Shown piece after piece: positions 8,682 to 15,421 of a stretch of 25,735 bases of DNA (positions are counted from its first letter, which is position 1; the number at the start of each line of letters is the position of its first letter). The notes beneath the pieces were generated by a model, which worked only from the letters and a program-made list of their open reading frames with translations, had not been told where the DNA came from and ran no database searches. Origin of the DNA: Mageeibacillus sp. UBA4314 (lineage in GTDB: Bacteria > Bacillota > Clostridia > Saccharofermentanales > Saccharofermentanaceae); NCBI GenBank assembly GCA_002394605.1, contig DGUI01000024.1, positions 1 through 25,735 of the forward strand, given 5' to 3'. The position numbers and the translations under genes are program-made.

Positions 8682-10194
8682 TGAAGAACTTAACGAGCTC
8701 TTCGGCATGGAAGATCAAGCCGACGATGGGGCTGCCGGTAACGGCGGCATGTTTGTCGTGGAAGATCACGGCGGCAAGGCTGAGGATCCTGCTGCTTCCG
8801 TAGACGATAGTAAGCTCGATGAGTTGTTCGGATATGATGAGCCTGAGGATGATGGCGCAGGTGAAGATGATGCCAAGGTCAGGGCCAAAGAAGAGAAACT
8901 GAGAGAGAAGAAGGCGCAGAAGGAACAGAAGAAGCGCGAGAAAAAAGCCCGCAAAGAGCAGAAGAAACGCGAGAAGCGCGAGGCACGCGAACGTGAGGAA
9001 CGTGAAGATCGTGAGAGACACGAGCGCGAGGAACGTGAGCGTGAAGAGCGTGAGCGTATAGAGAAAGAGCGTGCAGAGAAAGAGCATGCAGAGAAGGAAC
9101 GTGCAGAGAAAGAGCGTGCAGAGAAGGAACGTGCAGAGAAGGAAGAGCGCGAACATGCAGAGCGCGAGCGCGAAGAAAAGAAACGCCGTCAGCGTGAGCT
9201 GGAGCAGAAGGCCCGTGAGAACAGGGAACAGGAAGAAGACCTTGAAGAAGATATCTTTGTTCATGAGCATCACGAGCATCACAAGCATCATGACAGACCG
9301 CAGAGCAGCCTGTTTAAGCCCAAATATGTGATCCTTGCCTTTCTCGGTGTCCTGCTCATAACGGGTATAGTATTGATATTTACACTTGATACATTCAAGA
9401 TACTGACGATAAATGTCGAGGGCAACCATGTGCTCAAGAGCGAAGATCTGATCGAACTGTCAGGCATAAACACGGGCGATCACATCTTCTTTGCAAACTA
9501 TACGAAAGCAGCCCGTGACATAAAGAACAGCTCCATGTACGTGAAGGACTGCAAAGTGTCTTTCGAGCTGCCTTCCAAGGTCAATATCAAGATCGAGGAG
9601 CGCAGCAAGATCTGCTATGTCAAGACGCCCGACGGATACGCCGCATTGGATGACGAGGGCACTGTCATAGAACTGTCTTCGTTTGACTACGAGGGCAAGA
9701 TCGCTCCCGTTATCTCGGGACTCAACATCACGCACGCAATGCTCGGCAACAAGATCGTCATAGGCAACGAGTCCGACTACCAGAAATCGCTGATCGTCCT
9801 GGGCTCGCTCCTGTCCGCCGACAAGAATAACCAGAGCAGGACTTATTCGATCTTCGAGAACACCGAAGAAGTCCGCGTTCTCCCGAGCGGCTATATATTC
9901 CTGACGATCAAGCTCCCCAACGGGAACCTCCTGCAGGTCAAGTTCGACAGTCTCGAGAAGATCTCATCCCAGACCGCATGGCTTCTCTACGCGATCGACG
10001 CGAAAGTCTTCGACAAGGGCTTCCAGTCCGGCTCCCTCGACATGACTTTGGAAGAGCCTGTATACAGGCAGTTCGACATCAGAGAGAACTTGACTCAGGA
10101 CGGGCTCGGTGATGATACTCCCGATCCCGGAGCAGGTGAGGCAGGCGAAGATGATGCAGCCGGCGGCGACGCGGCTGATGGAGAAGTCGATTAA
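8674..10194 (+). CDS. ftsQ: FtsQ/DivIB with long charged cytoplasmic tail
   Basis: This 506-residue bitopic division protein is roughly twice the size of a compact DivIB. From the N-terminus it has an acidic segment with two copies of a D-x-x-x-L-x-E-L-F-G motif (about 2-11 and 44-53), a very charged Lys/Glu/Arg coiled-coil stretch (about 68-195) containing EKERA repeats, a histidine cluster HEHHEHHKHHD (197-207) and one membrane helix (about 217-238). A POTRA-like domain follows (about 241-310, FKILTINVEGN onward), then the FtsQ/DivIB core (about 311-465) and an acidic Gly/Ala tail. The POTRA domain and gene position identify it. FtsQ-type proteins recruit FtsL/DivIC to the septum. It overlaps murG by 8 nt and is the last gene before the 938-nt gap. 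Confidence 0.88.
   Translation: MDDEELNELFGMEDQADDGAAGNGGMFVVEDHGGKAEDPAASVDDSKLDELFGYDEPEDDGAGEDDAKVRAKEEKLREKKAQKEQKKREKKARKEQKKREKREAREREEREDRERHEREEREREERERIEKERAEKEHAEKERAEKERAEKERAEKEEREHAEREREEKKRRQRELEQKARENREQEEDLEEDIFVHEHHEHHKHHDRPQSSLFKPKYVILAFLGVLLITGIVLIFTLDTFKILTINVEGNHVLKSEDLIELSGINTGDHIFFANYTKAARDIKNSSMYVKDCKVSFELPSKVNIKIEERSKICYVKTPDGYAALDDEGTVIELSSFDYEGKIAPVISGLNITHAMLGNKIVIGNESDYQKSLIVLGSLLSADKNNQSRTYSIFENTEEVRVLPSGYIFLTIKLPNGNLLQVKFDSLEKISSQTAWLLYAIDAKVFDKGFQSGSLDMTLEEPVYRQFDIRENLTQDGLGDDTPDPGAGEAGEDDAAGGDAADGEVD
9061..9150 (+). repeat. 15-bp in-frame tandem repeat in ftsQ
   Basis: Five near-identical 15-bp units (GAGAAAGAGCGTGCA and variants with AAG/GAA third-base changes), followed by one diverged unit, encode Glu-Lys-Glu-Arg/His-Ala repeats. 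Such units are prone to copy-number change by slippage, which would alter tail length without changing frame. Confidence 0.85.
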
Positions 10195-10211
10195 GGCATA
10201 GCTTAATGCCT

Positions 10212-10249
10212 GTAAACCAAAGATGCTGTTTTTGGCTTTTTGGGTTTAC
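10212..10249. repeat. Inverted repeat GTAAACC/GGTTTAC after ftsQ
   Basis: GTAAACC (10212-10218) pairs with GGTTTAC (10243-10249). The same sequence recurs in the opposite sense as CAGTAAACCCAAAACAGC near 10326-10343, matching GCTGTTTT and GGGTTTAC here. It is probably a decayed relative of the neighbouring repeat array. Confidence 0.45.
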
Positions 10250-10281
10250 GTTTTCTACCTTCAGAACGTAAGCCGCGACTA

Positions 10282-10345
10282 ACTCACCATTGTTTTGAAT
10301 TTACTCTTCAATTTTTGACGAGCACCAGTAAACCCAAAACAGCTG
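10282..10345. repeat. 64-nt palindromic repeat, copy A (degenerate)
   Basis: The left half matches the family: ACTCACC (10282-10288), then TTTACTC before a T-rich centre and TTTTTGACGAG. The right half has diverged and lacks the GCGGTGAGT end. It is preceded by GCGACTA, as is copy D. Confidence 0.55.
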
Positions 10346-10366
10346 TTGTTGTGTTAGCCGGCACTA

Positions 10367-10430
10367 ACTCACCGCTATTTTGGATTTACTCTACTTTAAT
10401 TGTAGAGTTACCCCCGATTTTGCGGTGACT
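10367..10430. repeat. 64-nt palindromic repeat, copy B
   Basis: ACTCACCGC (10367-10375) faces GCGGTGACT (10422-10430, one mismatch to the ideal). An inner stem, ACTCTAC against GTAGAGT, is perfect and differs in sequence from the inner stem of the other copies, so pairing is maintained despite sequence change. It shares its last 3 nt with the next copy. A GTTAG...CTAAC inverted pair marks its left border (10353-10367). Confidence 0.8.
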
Positions 10431-10491
10431 CACCGCTATATGCGATTTACTCTACTATTTTTGATGAGTAAAACCCGTTTTTGCGGTGAGT
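10428..10491. repeat. 64-nt palindromic repeat, copy C
   Basis: The outer arms ACTCACCGC (10428-10436) and GCGGTGAGT (10483-10491) are perfect complements, and the inner arms TTTACTC and GAGTAAA are perfect too. Its right part is nearly identical to copy D: 58 nt with one mismatch (10444-10501 against 10664-10721). The identity runs about 10 nt beyond the palindrome (AAGATTTCCA). Confidence 0.85.
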
Positions 10492-10539
10492 AAGATTTCC
10501 ACTGTCCGTTATCTTGACAGAGCACCATGCCCATTTTGA

Positions 10540-10605
10540 TGACATTGTCACTTTTTCTGTATTTTTTGTCATTTAAAATGACACGACTATGCGTTTTTAG
10601 TGACA
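10540..10605. repeat. Nested TGTCA/TGACA palindromes
   Basis: Three layers are visible: TGACA-T-TGTCA (10540-10550), a perfect hairpin TGTCATTT-A-AAATGACA (10567-10583), and outer arms TGTCACT (10546-10552) and AGTGACA (10599-10605). This is a different sequence from the 64-nt family that flanks it on both sides. It could be a second repeat element or a multi-site operator. Confidence 0.7.
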
Positions 10606-10633
10606 CGCCTGGTATGTAGCGGCTTTTATTATT

Positions 10634-10711
10634 GTTAGTCGCGACTAACTCACCGTTATTTTTGATTTACTCTACTTTTTTTGATGAGTAAAACCCGTTT
10701 TTGCGGTGAGT
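10634..10711. repeat. 64-nt palindromic repeat, copy D, with border palindrome
   Basis: A perfect 16-nt palindrome (GTTAGTCG/CGACTAAC, 10634-10649) leads into the 64-nt element at 10648-10711. Its outer arms are ACTCACCG and CGGTGAGT, and its inner arms TTTACTC and GAGTAAA. The near-identity with copy C, 220 bp away, suggests a recent duplication or gene-conversion event. Confidence 0.85.
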
Positions 10712-10752
10712 AAGATTTCCAATCATAAACTCTTCCCTGTCCCCACTGTCAC

Positions 10753-10911
10753 GCTCTCCGATAGCGAAGGATACCTTTGGGAGCGGACTTCCACAGAAAT
10801 TGTGCAGGGCACAATTTTGAGGACTGGAGCGAGTAAAGTGTATCTGAAGCGCTTTTGGAGTCGAGCGCAAAACAGGCAACGGGATCGACCCATTGCCTGT
10901 TGTTATGCTCG
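10753..10911. other. GC-richer island with three consecutive hairpins
   Basis: Hairpin 1: GCTCTCC (10753-10759) with GGGAGC (10779-10784), one bulge, with an inner AAGG-ATA-CCTT. Hairpin 2: AAATTGTGC (10797-10805), loop AGG, GCACAATTT (10809-10817), a perfect 9-bp stem. Hairpin 3: AACAGGCAA (10871-10879) with TTGCCTGTT (10893-10901), an inner GGG/CCC, and outer CGAGC (10862-10866) with GCTCG (10907-10911). It could be a structured RNA, a leader, or the remnant of a mobile repeat. No known RNA family was recognised. Confidence 0.5.
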
Positions 10912-10961
10912 CGACTGTCCCCGGAAACATTGTCCGAAGCGCCACAATAATTAAAAAAAAC

Positions 10962-10989
10962 TTTGCATTTGCCTTTTTAATGGTACAAT
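10962..10989 (+). promoter_or_regulatory. ftsZ distal promoter (extended -10)
   Basis: TGGTACAAT (10981-10989) is an extended -10 (TGn plus TACAAT). TTTGCA (10962-10967) lies 16 nt upstream as a weak -35. The predicted start is about 10996, giving a leader of roughly 140 nt. Confidence 0.5.
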
Positions 10990-11037
10990 CAAAATATGTA
11001 TTTTTAACATTTTTGACATATATTGGTTGCATATCGG

Positions 11038-11066
11038 TTGAACAACCCTCTCTTTTGGGTTAAAAT
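11038..11066 (+). promoter_or_regulatory. ftsZ proximal promoter
   Basis: TTGAAC (11038-11043) and TAAAAT (11061-11066) are spaced by 17 nt, with a predicted start near 11073. The -35 lies within GGTTG-AA-CAACC (11036-11047), and AACCC/GGGTT arms flank the spacer, so a dimeric regulator could cover this promoter. An independent ftsZ promoter makes sense given the 938-nt gap from ftsQ. Confidence 0.55.
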
Positions 11067-11132
11067 CTGTTATGTTGCTATATATATTTATTAAATGTGC
11101 GCACGGGAATTTATTTAACGGAGGAAGATAGC

Positions 11133-12611
11133 ATGTCTGATAAGCGTGGTTTCGTATTGGACGAAGAGAATTTTGCATCCATTAAGGTAATCGGTGTTGG
11201 CGGCGGTGGCTGCAACGCGGTTGACAGGATGGTTGACAGCGGAGTGCAGGGAATCGATTTTATCTGCGTTAACTCTGATAACCAGGCTCTTGCAAGAAGC
11301 AAGGCCGGCGTTAAGATCCAGATCGGCCAGAAGGTTACGAGAGGTCTTGGATGCGGTGCTGATCCCAGTATCGGTGAGAAGGCAGCTGAGGAGTCCAAGG
11401 ATGAGATAGCAGAGGCTATCAACAACACAGACATGTTATTCATCACGGCCGGCATGGGCGGCGGTACCGGTACAGGTGCTGCTCCTGTCGTTGCACAGAT
11501 CGCTCAGGAACTCGGCATCCTTACGGTTGCTGTCGTAACGAGGCCTTTCGGATTTGAGGGTTCAAGAAGAGCAGCCAATGCTGAGCGCGGTATCCGTGAG
11601 CTCGCCAAGTATGTAGATTCACTTATCATCGTTGCTAACGATAAGCTCCTTGAAGTTGTTGACGAAGGCACTTCGATCGAGGAGTCTTTCAATATGGCAG
11701 ACCAGGTATTGAAGTTTGGTGTTGCAGGTATCTCCGACCTCGTTGCTATCCCCGGACTTATCAACCTCGACCTTGCTGACGTCAGAAGAGTCATGACGAA
11801 GGCCGGCATCTGCCACATGGGTATCGGCCGTGCATCCGGTGACGGAAGAGCACAGGCAGCCGTTAAGCAGGCTATCAATTCACCTCTCCTCGACACGACT
11901 ATCGAGGGTGCAAGAGGCGTTATCCTTAACTTCACAGGCGGACGCAACATGAGACTCCAGGAGATCGACCAGGCTGCATCCGTAGTAAGAGACGAAGTTT
12001 CCGACGAAGCAGATATCATCGTTGGTGCTGTTGTTGATTCTTCACTCGAAGATGAGATCATGATCACCATCATCGCTTCCGGTTTTGATAATACAGTTAA
12101 TGCATCTGCAGGCCACAGAGCAAGCACATCAGTCCTGTCCAGGAACAATCCTAACCTCATCTCTGATGTTAAGCCCGCTCCTTCAGCACCTGCATCTGCT
12201 CCCGTGCAGCAGGCTTCACCCGTATCTGCAAGACCGCAGATCCAGGAACAGCCCATATCAAGACCTGCACCGGGATTCCTCTTTGGAGATGATTCAGTCA
12301 ATAGCGTGAAGGCAGCTCCTGCTCCTCAGATCCCTGTGGAAGATCCCGTACAGATCCCTGATCCGGTACCGCAGACAACATCATTCCAGCCTGCATACCA
12401 GCAGCCCAGTCCTGCACCTGCTCCGAGCCCTGCTCCTGCATATCAGCATCCTCAGGTACCGCCTTATCAGCAGCCTGTAGCTCAGCCTGTAGCCCAGCCC
12501 GCACAGCAGGGCGGAAGACCTCAGGTCAATGTGGCTCCCGAGCAGTCTGAGAAGCCTGCAAGATCAGCTAAGCCCTGGTTCATGTTCGGCGGAAGAGATC
12601 AGGATTCCTGA
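11133..12611 (+). CDS. ftsZ: Cell division GTPase FtsZ
   Basis: This tubulin-like GTPase polymerises into the Z-ring. The protein is 492 residues, longer than usual because of its tail. It has GVGGGGCNAV (21-30), the tubulin signature GGGTGTG (109-115), RPFGFEG (137-143) and the T7 catalytic loop NLDLADVRR (211-219). The globular core ends near residue 330. A Pro/Ala/Gln-rich linker of about 150 residues follows. The C-terminus ends in PWFMFGGRDQDS rather than the usual IPxFLR-type peptide, and a similar PGFLFGDD occurs at 380-387. The ATG at 11133 has GGAGGAAG at 11120-11127; an in-frame GTG at 11097 would add 12 residues and lacks a ribosome site. No ftsA or sepF adjoins it. Confidence 0.98.
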   Translation: MSDKRGFVLDEENFASIKVIGVGGGGCNAVDRMVDSGVQGIDFICVNSDNQALARSKAGVKIQIGQKVTRGLGCGADPSIGEKAAEESKDEIAEAINNTDMLFITAGMGGGTGTGAAPVVAQIAQELGILTVAVVTRPFGFEGSRRAANAERGIRELAKYVDSLIIVANDKLLEVVDEGTSIEESFNMADQVLKFGVAGISDLVAIPGLINLDLADVRRVMTKAGICHMGIGRASGDGRAQAAVKQAINSPLLDTTIEGARGVILNFTGGRNMRLQEIDQAASVVRDEVSDEADIIVGAVVDSSLEDEIMITIIASGFDNTVNASAGHRASTSVLSRNNPNLISDVKPAPSAPASAPVQQASPVSARPQIQEQPISRPAPGFLFGDDSVNSVKAAPAPQIPVEDPVQIPDPVPQTTSFQPAYQQPSPAPAPSPAPAYQHPQVPPYQQPVAQPVAQPAQQGGRPQVNVAPEQSEKPARSAKPWFMFGGRDQDS

Positions 12612-12642
12612 TAAGATCACGGCGCAGTAAGGTCAGCACAAA

Positions 12643-13101
12643 GTGAAATGTCCCAAATGCGGCTGTGAAGACAGCAAGGTTATCGATTCGCGTAACGCAG
12701 ACAGTATCAATGCGGTGAGAAGACGCCGTGAGTGTACTTCGTGCGGAGAACGTTTCTCGACACTGGAACGTATAGAGGGTATTCAGCCTCAGGTCATCAA
12801 GAAAGACGGAACAAGGCAGGAGTTCTCCAGAGACAAGCTCCTTGCAGGTCTCAATGCCTCTTGTTCCAAGCGCCCCGTATCCAACAGGGTCTTAACGGAT
12901 ATCTGCAATGAAGTCGAGAACATGATCTCGTCCAAGTCATCAAGGGAGATAACGACGACTGAGATCGGTGAGTATGTTATGAACAGACTGATCAAGATCG
13001 ATAAGGTCGCCTACGTGCGGTTTGCTTCCGTATATAAGGATTTTACCGACCCGGATTCTTTTACCCATGAAGTTCAGAAGATCGGTTCTTCTGATGAATA
13101 A
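12643..13101 (+). CDS. nrdR: Ribonucleotide reductase repressor NrdR
   Basis: This 152-residue regulator represses ribonucleotide reductase genes, sensing dATP/ATP. The N-terminal zinc ribbon has C3-x2-C6 and C31-x2-C34, with the family's basic RRRREC stretch between. An ATP-cone domain follows (about 46-136). The start is GTG (12643), fixed by the invariant N-terminal MKCPKCG; TAAGGT about 10 nt upstream is a modest ribosome site. It follows ftsZ by 31 nt and is probably cotranscribed, which would link dNTP control to division. Its targets are not in this window. Confidence 0.95.
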   Translation: MKCPKCGCEDSKVIDSRNADSINAVRRRRECTSCGERFSTLERIEGIQPQVIKKDGTRQEFSRDKLLAGLNASCSKRPVSNRVLTDICNEVENMISSKSSREITTTEIGEYVMNRLIKIDKVAYVRFASVYKDFTDPDSFTHEVQKIGSSDE

Positions 13102-13150
13102 GCCCAATAGAATAAGAATATGAATTTGATAAGCAAGGGGAGTGAGTGAG

Positions 13151-13870
13151 ATGGCAGCTAAAAGAGTACTTTTGGTAGATGATGATCAGAGCATTATCGA
13201 AGTACAGAAGATGTATTTCGAGAAGGAAGGCTATCAGGTATCTGCGTGCATGCAGGGTGATAAGGCCGTTGACGCTTTCAAGACGTTCGATCCCGATATC
13301 ATCGTTCTCGATCTGATGCTTCCGGGCATGGACGGAAATGATATCTGCCGCGAGATCAGGAAGATCTCTGACGTACCGATCATCATGCTCACGGCAAGGA
13401 CAGACACCCTTGATAAGATCATTGGATTAGAGCTCGGTGCAGACGATTATGTACCCAAGCCGTTCGAACCTAAGGAACTCTTGGCACGTGTCAAGGCAGT
13501 CCTCAGAAGATCTGACAAGAAGCCTGCAGCTTCAGACAAGCCCGCAAGCGAAGATTCTGGCAAGGAGATCATCTCATATCCCGGCTTCGTTGTTGATAAG
13601 GCAAGATACGTTGTAACAGTTGACGGCGAGGAGATCTACATGCCTCCAAAGGAGCTCGAACTCCTGTTCTTCCTGGCATCTAATCCCGACCGCGTATTTA
13701 CGAGAGAGCAGCTCCTTGAGAATGTATGGGGCTATGAGTTCTACGGCGAATCCAGAACTGTTGACGTGCATATCAAGAGGATCAGAGAGAAGATCGAGAA
13801 GCCCGGTTCCAACCAGTCCTGGGCGATCAGAACCATCTGGAGCAAGGGCTACAAGTTCGAGACAAAGTAA
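13151..13870 (+). CDS. OmpR-family response regulator
   Basis: This 239-residue protein has a receiver domain and a C-terminal winged-helix DNA-binding domain. Receiver residues are the acidic D10-D11-D12 cluster, phospho-acceptor D54 (in VLDLMLP), T81 and K103. The domains are joined by a Ser/Lys/Ala-rich linker (about 123-140). The winged helix ends with the typical RTVDVHIKRIREKI and RTIWSKGYKF. ATG 13151 is preferred over the in-frame GTG at 13142 because AAGGGGAG (13135-13142) would otherwise abut the start. It sits 49 nt after nrdR and 12 nt before its histidine kinase. No clear promoter was seen in that 49-nt gap, so cotranscription with ftsZ-nrdR is possible. The signal and regulon are unknown. 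Confidence 0.93.
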   Translation: MAAKRVLLVDDDQSIIEVQKMYFEKEGYQVSACMQGDKAVDAFKTFDPDIIVLDLMLPGMDGNDICREIRKISDVPIIMLTARTDTLDKIIGLELGADDYVPKPFEPKELLARVKAVLRRSDKKPAASDKPASEDSGKEIISYPGFVVDKARYVVTVDGEEIYMPPKELELLFFLASNPDRVFTREQLLENVWGYEFYGESRTVDVHIKRIREKIEKPGSNQSWAIRTIWSKGYKFETK

Positions 13871-13882
13871 GGAGCATTTGTG

Positions 13883-15421
13883 ATGGGCTCCGGGAAGAAA
13901 GTATCGACTAATTTCGCGATATTTATCATATCGTTCCTCGTCTTCACAACCATCGTTGTGTTTGCGGTAATGCTGTTTCTTTCCTATGAGAACATGCACA
14001 ATAACCTCATAATATCCAATAAGGACCAGACTGAGATCATGACGATGAACATCGTCGAGGACTGTGTCAACCTGTCCGGAGGCAAGCCTTTTACCTTCAC
14101 GATGGACGATGACGGCACGGATGATTTTAAGATCTCACAGCTCCTTATAAAGTTCGTTGATTCCGAGATTTATAAGCATAGCGGTTCGATCTACATCGTT
14201 GACGGCAATGGCATGATACTGTGCCGCAACCAGCTTATCGGCGATGGTGCCGACCAGATCTCCGCAGAACGCAGGGACGAGGGCAAATACTACATTACCG
14301 ACACGGATGCATTGAAGCTCATCGCGAGTGCCAGGAGCGGCACCATGAGCTGTGCTGACGACAGCACGAGACAGTACGTCTTATCCGTCAGGTGCATCAA
14401 CATCCCACATACGGATTATTTCTGCATCGTCAAGCGCGTCGCGAGCACATCCGACGTCAACACGGAATACATGAGCATCATACTCTTCCCGGCGATCATT
14501 GCCATGATCATCGCCATCGCGCTGTACGTTGCTTTCGTATGGCTCTCATTGGAACCCGTGAAAGAGATCTCCGATGTCATCTCCAAGGTGTCAGACGGCG
14601 ACCTCAAGGCGCGTGTCAACCCGAAATACACGAACGAAGATGACGGCATCGGCTTCATCCTGTCCTCCGAATTCTCGCAGATGGGCTCGACCGTCAATAA
14701 CATGATCGAATCCCTTGAGAACCAGGAGAAGGACCGCGAGATATTCATCTCAAGTATCGCTCATGACATAAGGACGCCGCTGACCTCTATCAACGGCTTC
14801 GTCACGGCAATGCTCGACGGTACGATCCCGCCCGAGAACCGCGACAAATACTTAAACCTCATCAAGCAGGAGACCGACAGGATCAGAAGGCTCGTCGTCT
14901 CCATGACAGAGGCATCGTCACTGGCGCACCTTAACCCTGAACTCGTGGAGGCGTTCAACACCACTGACATGATCAGGGACATTATAGATAACCTCGAAAG
15001 CCAGCTCCGCGACAAGAACATCAAGATCATCGCATCATTAGATCCCGGTCCTTACAATATCGCATATGGTGATGCGGAACAGCTCTGCCGTGTTCTGGTC
15101 AATATCATATCCAATTCGATCAAGTTCACTCCTGAAGGCGGCACGATCAAAGTTACGACTGACGGCAAGCCCAGGGAGCGGGTAATAAACATCACCATTG
15201 AAGATTCAGGTCCCGGTATCGAAGAGAATAAGCGCAAGAGGATCTTCGAGAGTTTCTACAAGGCGGATGCATCGCGTAAGGTGGAGGGATTCGGACTTGG
15301 TCTCTATATTTGCAAACAGATCCTGTCTGCCCACGGACAGACGATAGTCTGTACGGAGAGTACGGACCTTGGCGGCGCGAGGTTTGATTTCGCGTTTGGA
15401 ATGCCACCAAAAGAAGAATGA
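13883..15421 (+). CDS. Sensor histidine kinase with extracytoplasmic domain
   Basis: This 512-residue partner of the preceding regulator has TM1 at about 11-33, an extracytoplasmic sensor region of about 160 residues (34-196) that looks Cache/PAS-like (IYIVDGNGMILCRN), TM2 at about 198-221, a HAMP-like segment (222-275), the H-box SIAHDIRTPLTS with H294, the N-box NIISNSIKF (407-415), DSGPG (441-445), an F-box ESFYKAD and GFGLGL (469-474). ATG 13883 follows AAGGAG (13869-13874) by 8 nt; an in-frame GTG at 13880 is less likely. The stop overlaps the next gene in an ATGA junction, tying that membrane protein to this signalling pair. Confidence 0.93.
   Translation: MGSGKKVSTNFAIFIISFLVFTTIVVFAVMLFLSYENMHNNLIISNKDQTEIMTMNIVEDCVNLSGGKPFTFTMDDDGTDDFKISQLLIKFVDSEIYKHSGSIYIVDGNGMILCRNQLIGDGADQISAERRDEGKYYITDTDALKLIASARSGTMSCADDSTRQYVLSVRCINIPHTDYFCIVKRVASTSDVNTEYMSIILFPAIIAMIIAIALYVAFVWLSLEPVKEISDVISKVSDGDLKARVNPKYTNEDDGIGFILSSEFSQMGSTVNNMIESLENQEKDREIFISSIAHDIRTPLTSINGFVTAMLDGTIPPENRDKYLNLIKQETDRIRRLVVSMTEASSLAHLNPELVEAFNTTDMIRDIIDNLESQLRDKNIKIIASLDPGPYNIAYGDAEQLCRVLVNIISNSIKFTPEGGTIKVTTDGKPRERVINITIEDSGPGIEENKRKRIFESFYKADASRKVEGFGLGLYICKQILSAHGQTIVCTESTDLGGARFDFAFGMPPKEE

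Larger units (their letters stand above)
10195..11132. other. 938-nt non-coding region between ftsQ and ftsZ
   Basis: No ORF here looks genuine. The left part (10195-10720) is AT-rich and packed with palindromic repeats, detailed separately. The middle (about 10740-10920) is richer in GC and holds three hairpins. The right part (about 10940-11132) is AT-rich and carries two ftsZ promoters and the ftsZ ribosome binding site. There is no clear intrinsic terminator after ftsQ; a weak 6-bp hairpin (AGGCAT/ATGCCT, 10194-10211) directly follows the stop and lacks a T-run. Confidence 0.75.

Noticed and set aside
8662..9429. 255-residue minus-strand frame opposite ftsQ, rich in Leu and Phe and looking like a membrane protein
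   Set aside because: It is the antisense of the Glu/Lys/Arg repeat region: GAG/GAA/AAG codons read backwards give CTC/TTC/CTT. The forward frame has a POTRA domain and fits the operon.
10282..10711. CRISPR array
   Set aside because: The repeats are long self-complementary elements, two of them abutting with no spacer, and spacing is irregular; no cas genes are present.
10706..10954. 82-residue plus-strand frame in the same gap
   Set aside because: It starts inside a repeat and covers the hairpins; composition is rich in Arg, Cys and Pro and unlike a protein.
10667..11032. 121-residue minus-strand frame in the ftsQ-ftsZ gap
   Set aside because: It runs through the palindromic repeat, the hairpin island and the ftsZ promoter. 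It has no recognisable domain or ribosome site, so it is more likely open by chance.
11504..12301. 265-residue minus-strand frame over ftsZ
   Set aside because: It is antisense to the conserved FtsZ core, with low-complexity Ser/Leu composition and no ribosome site.
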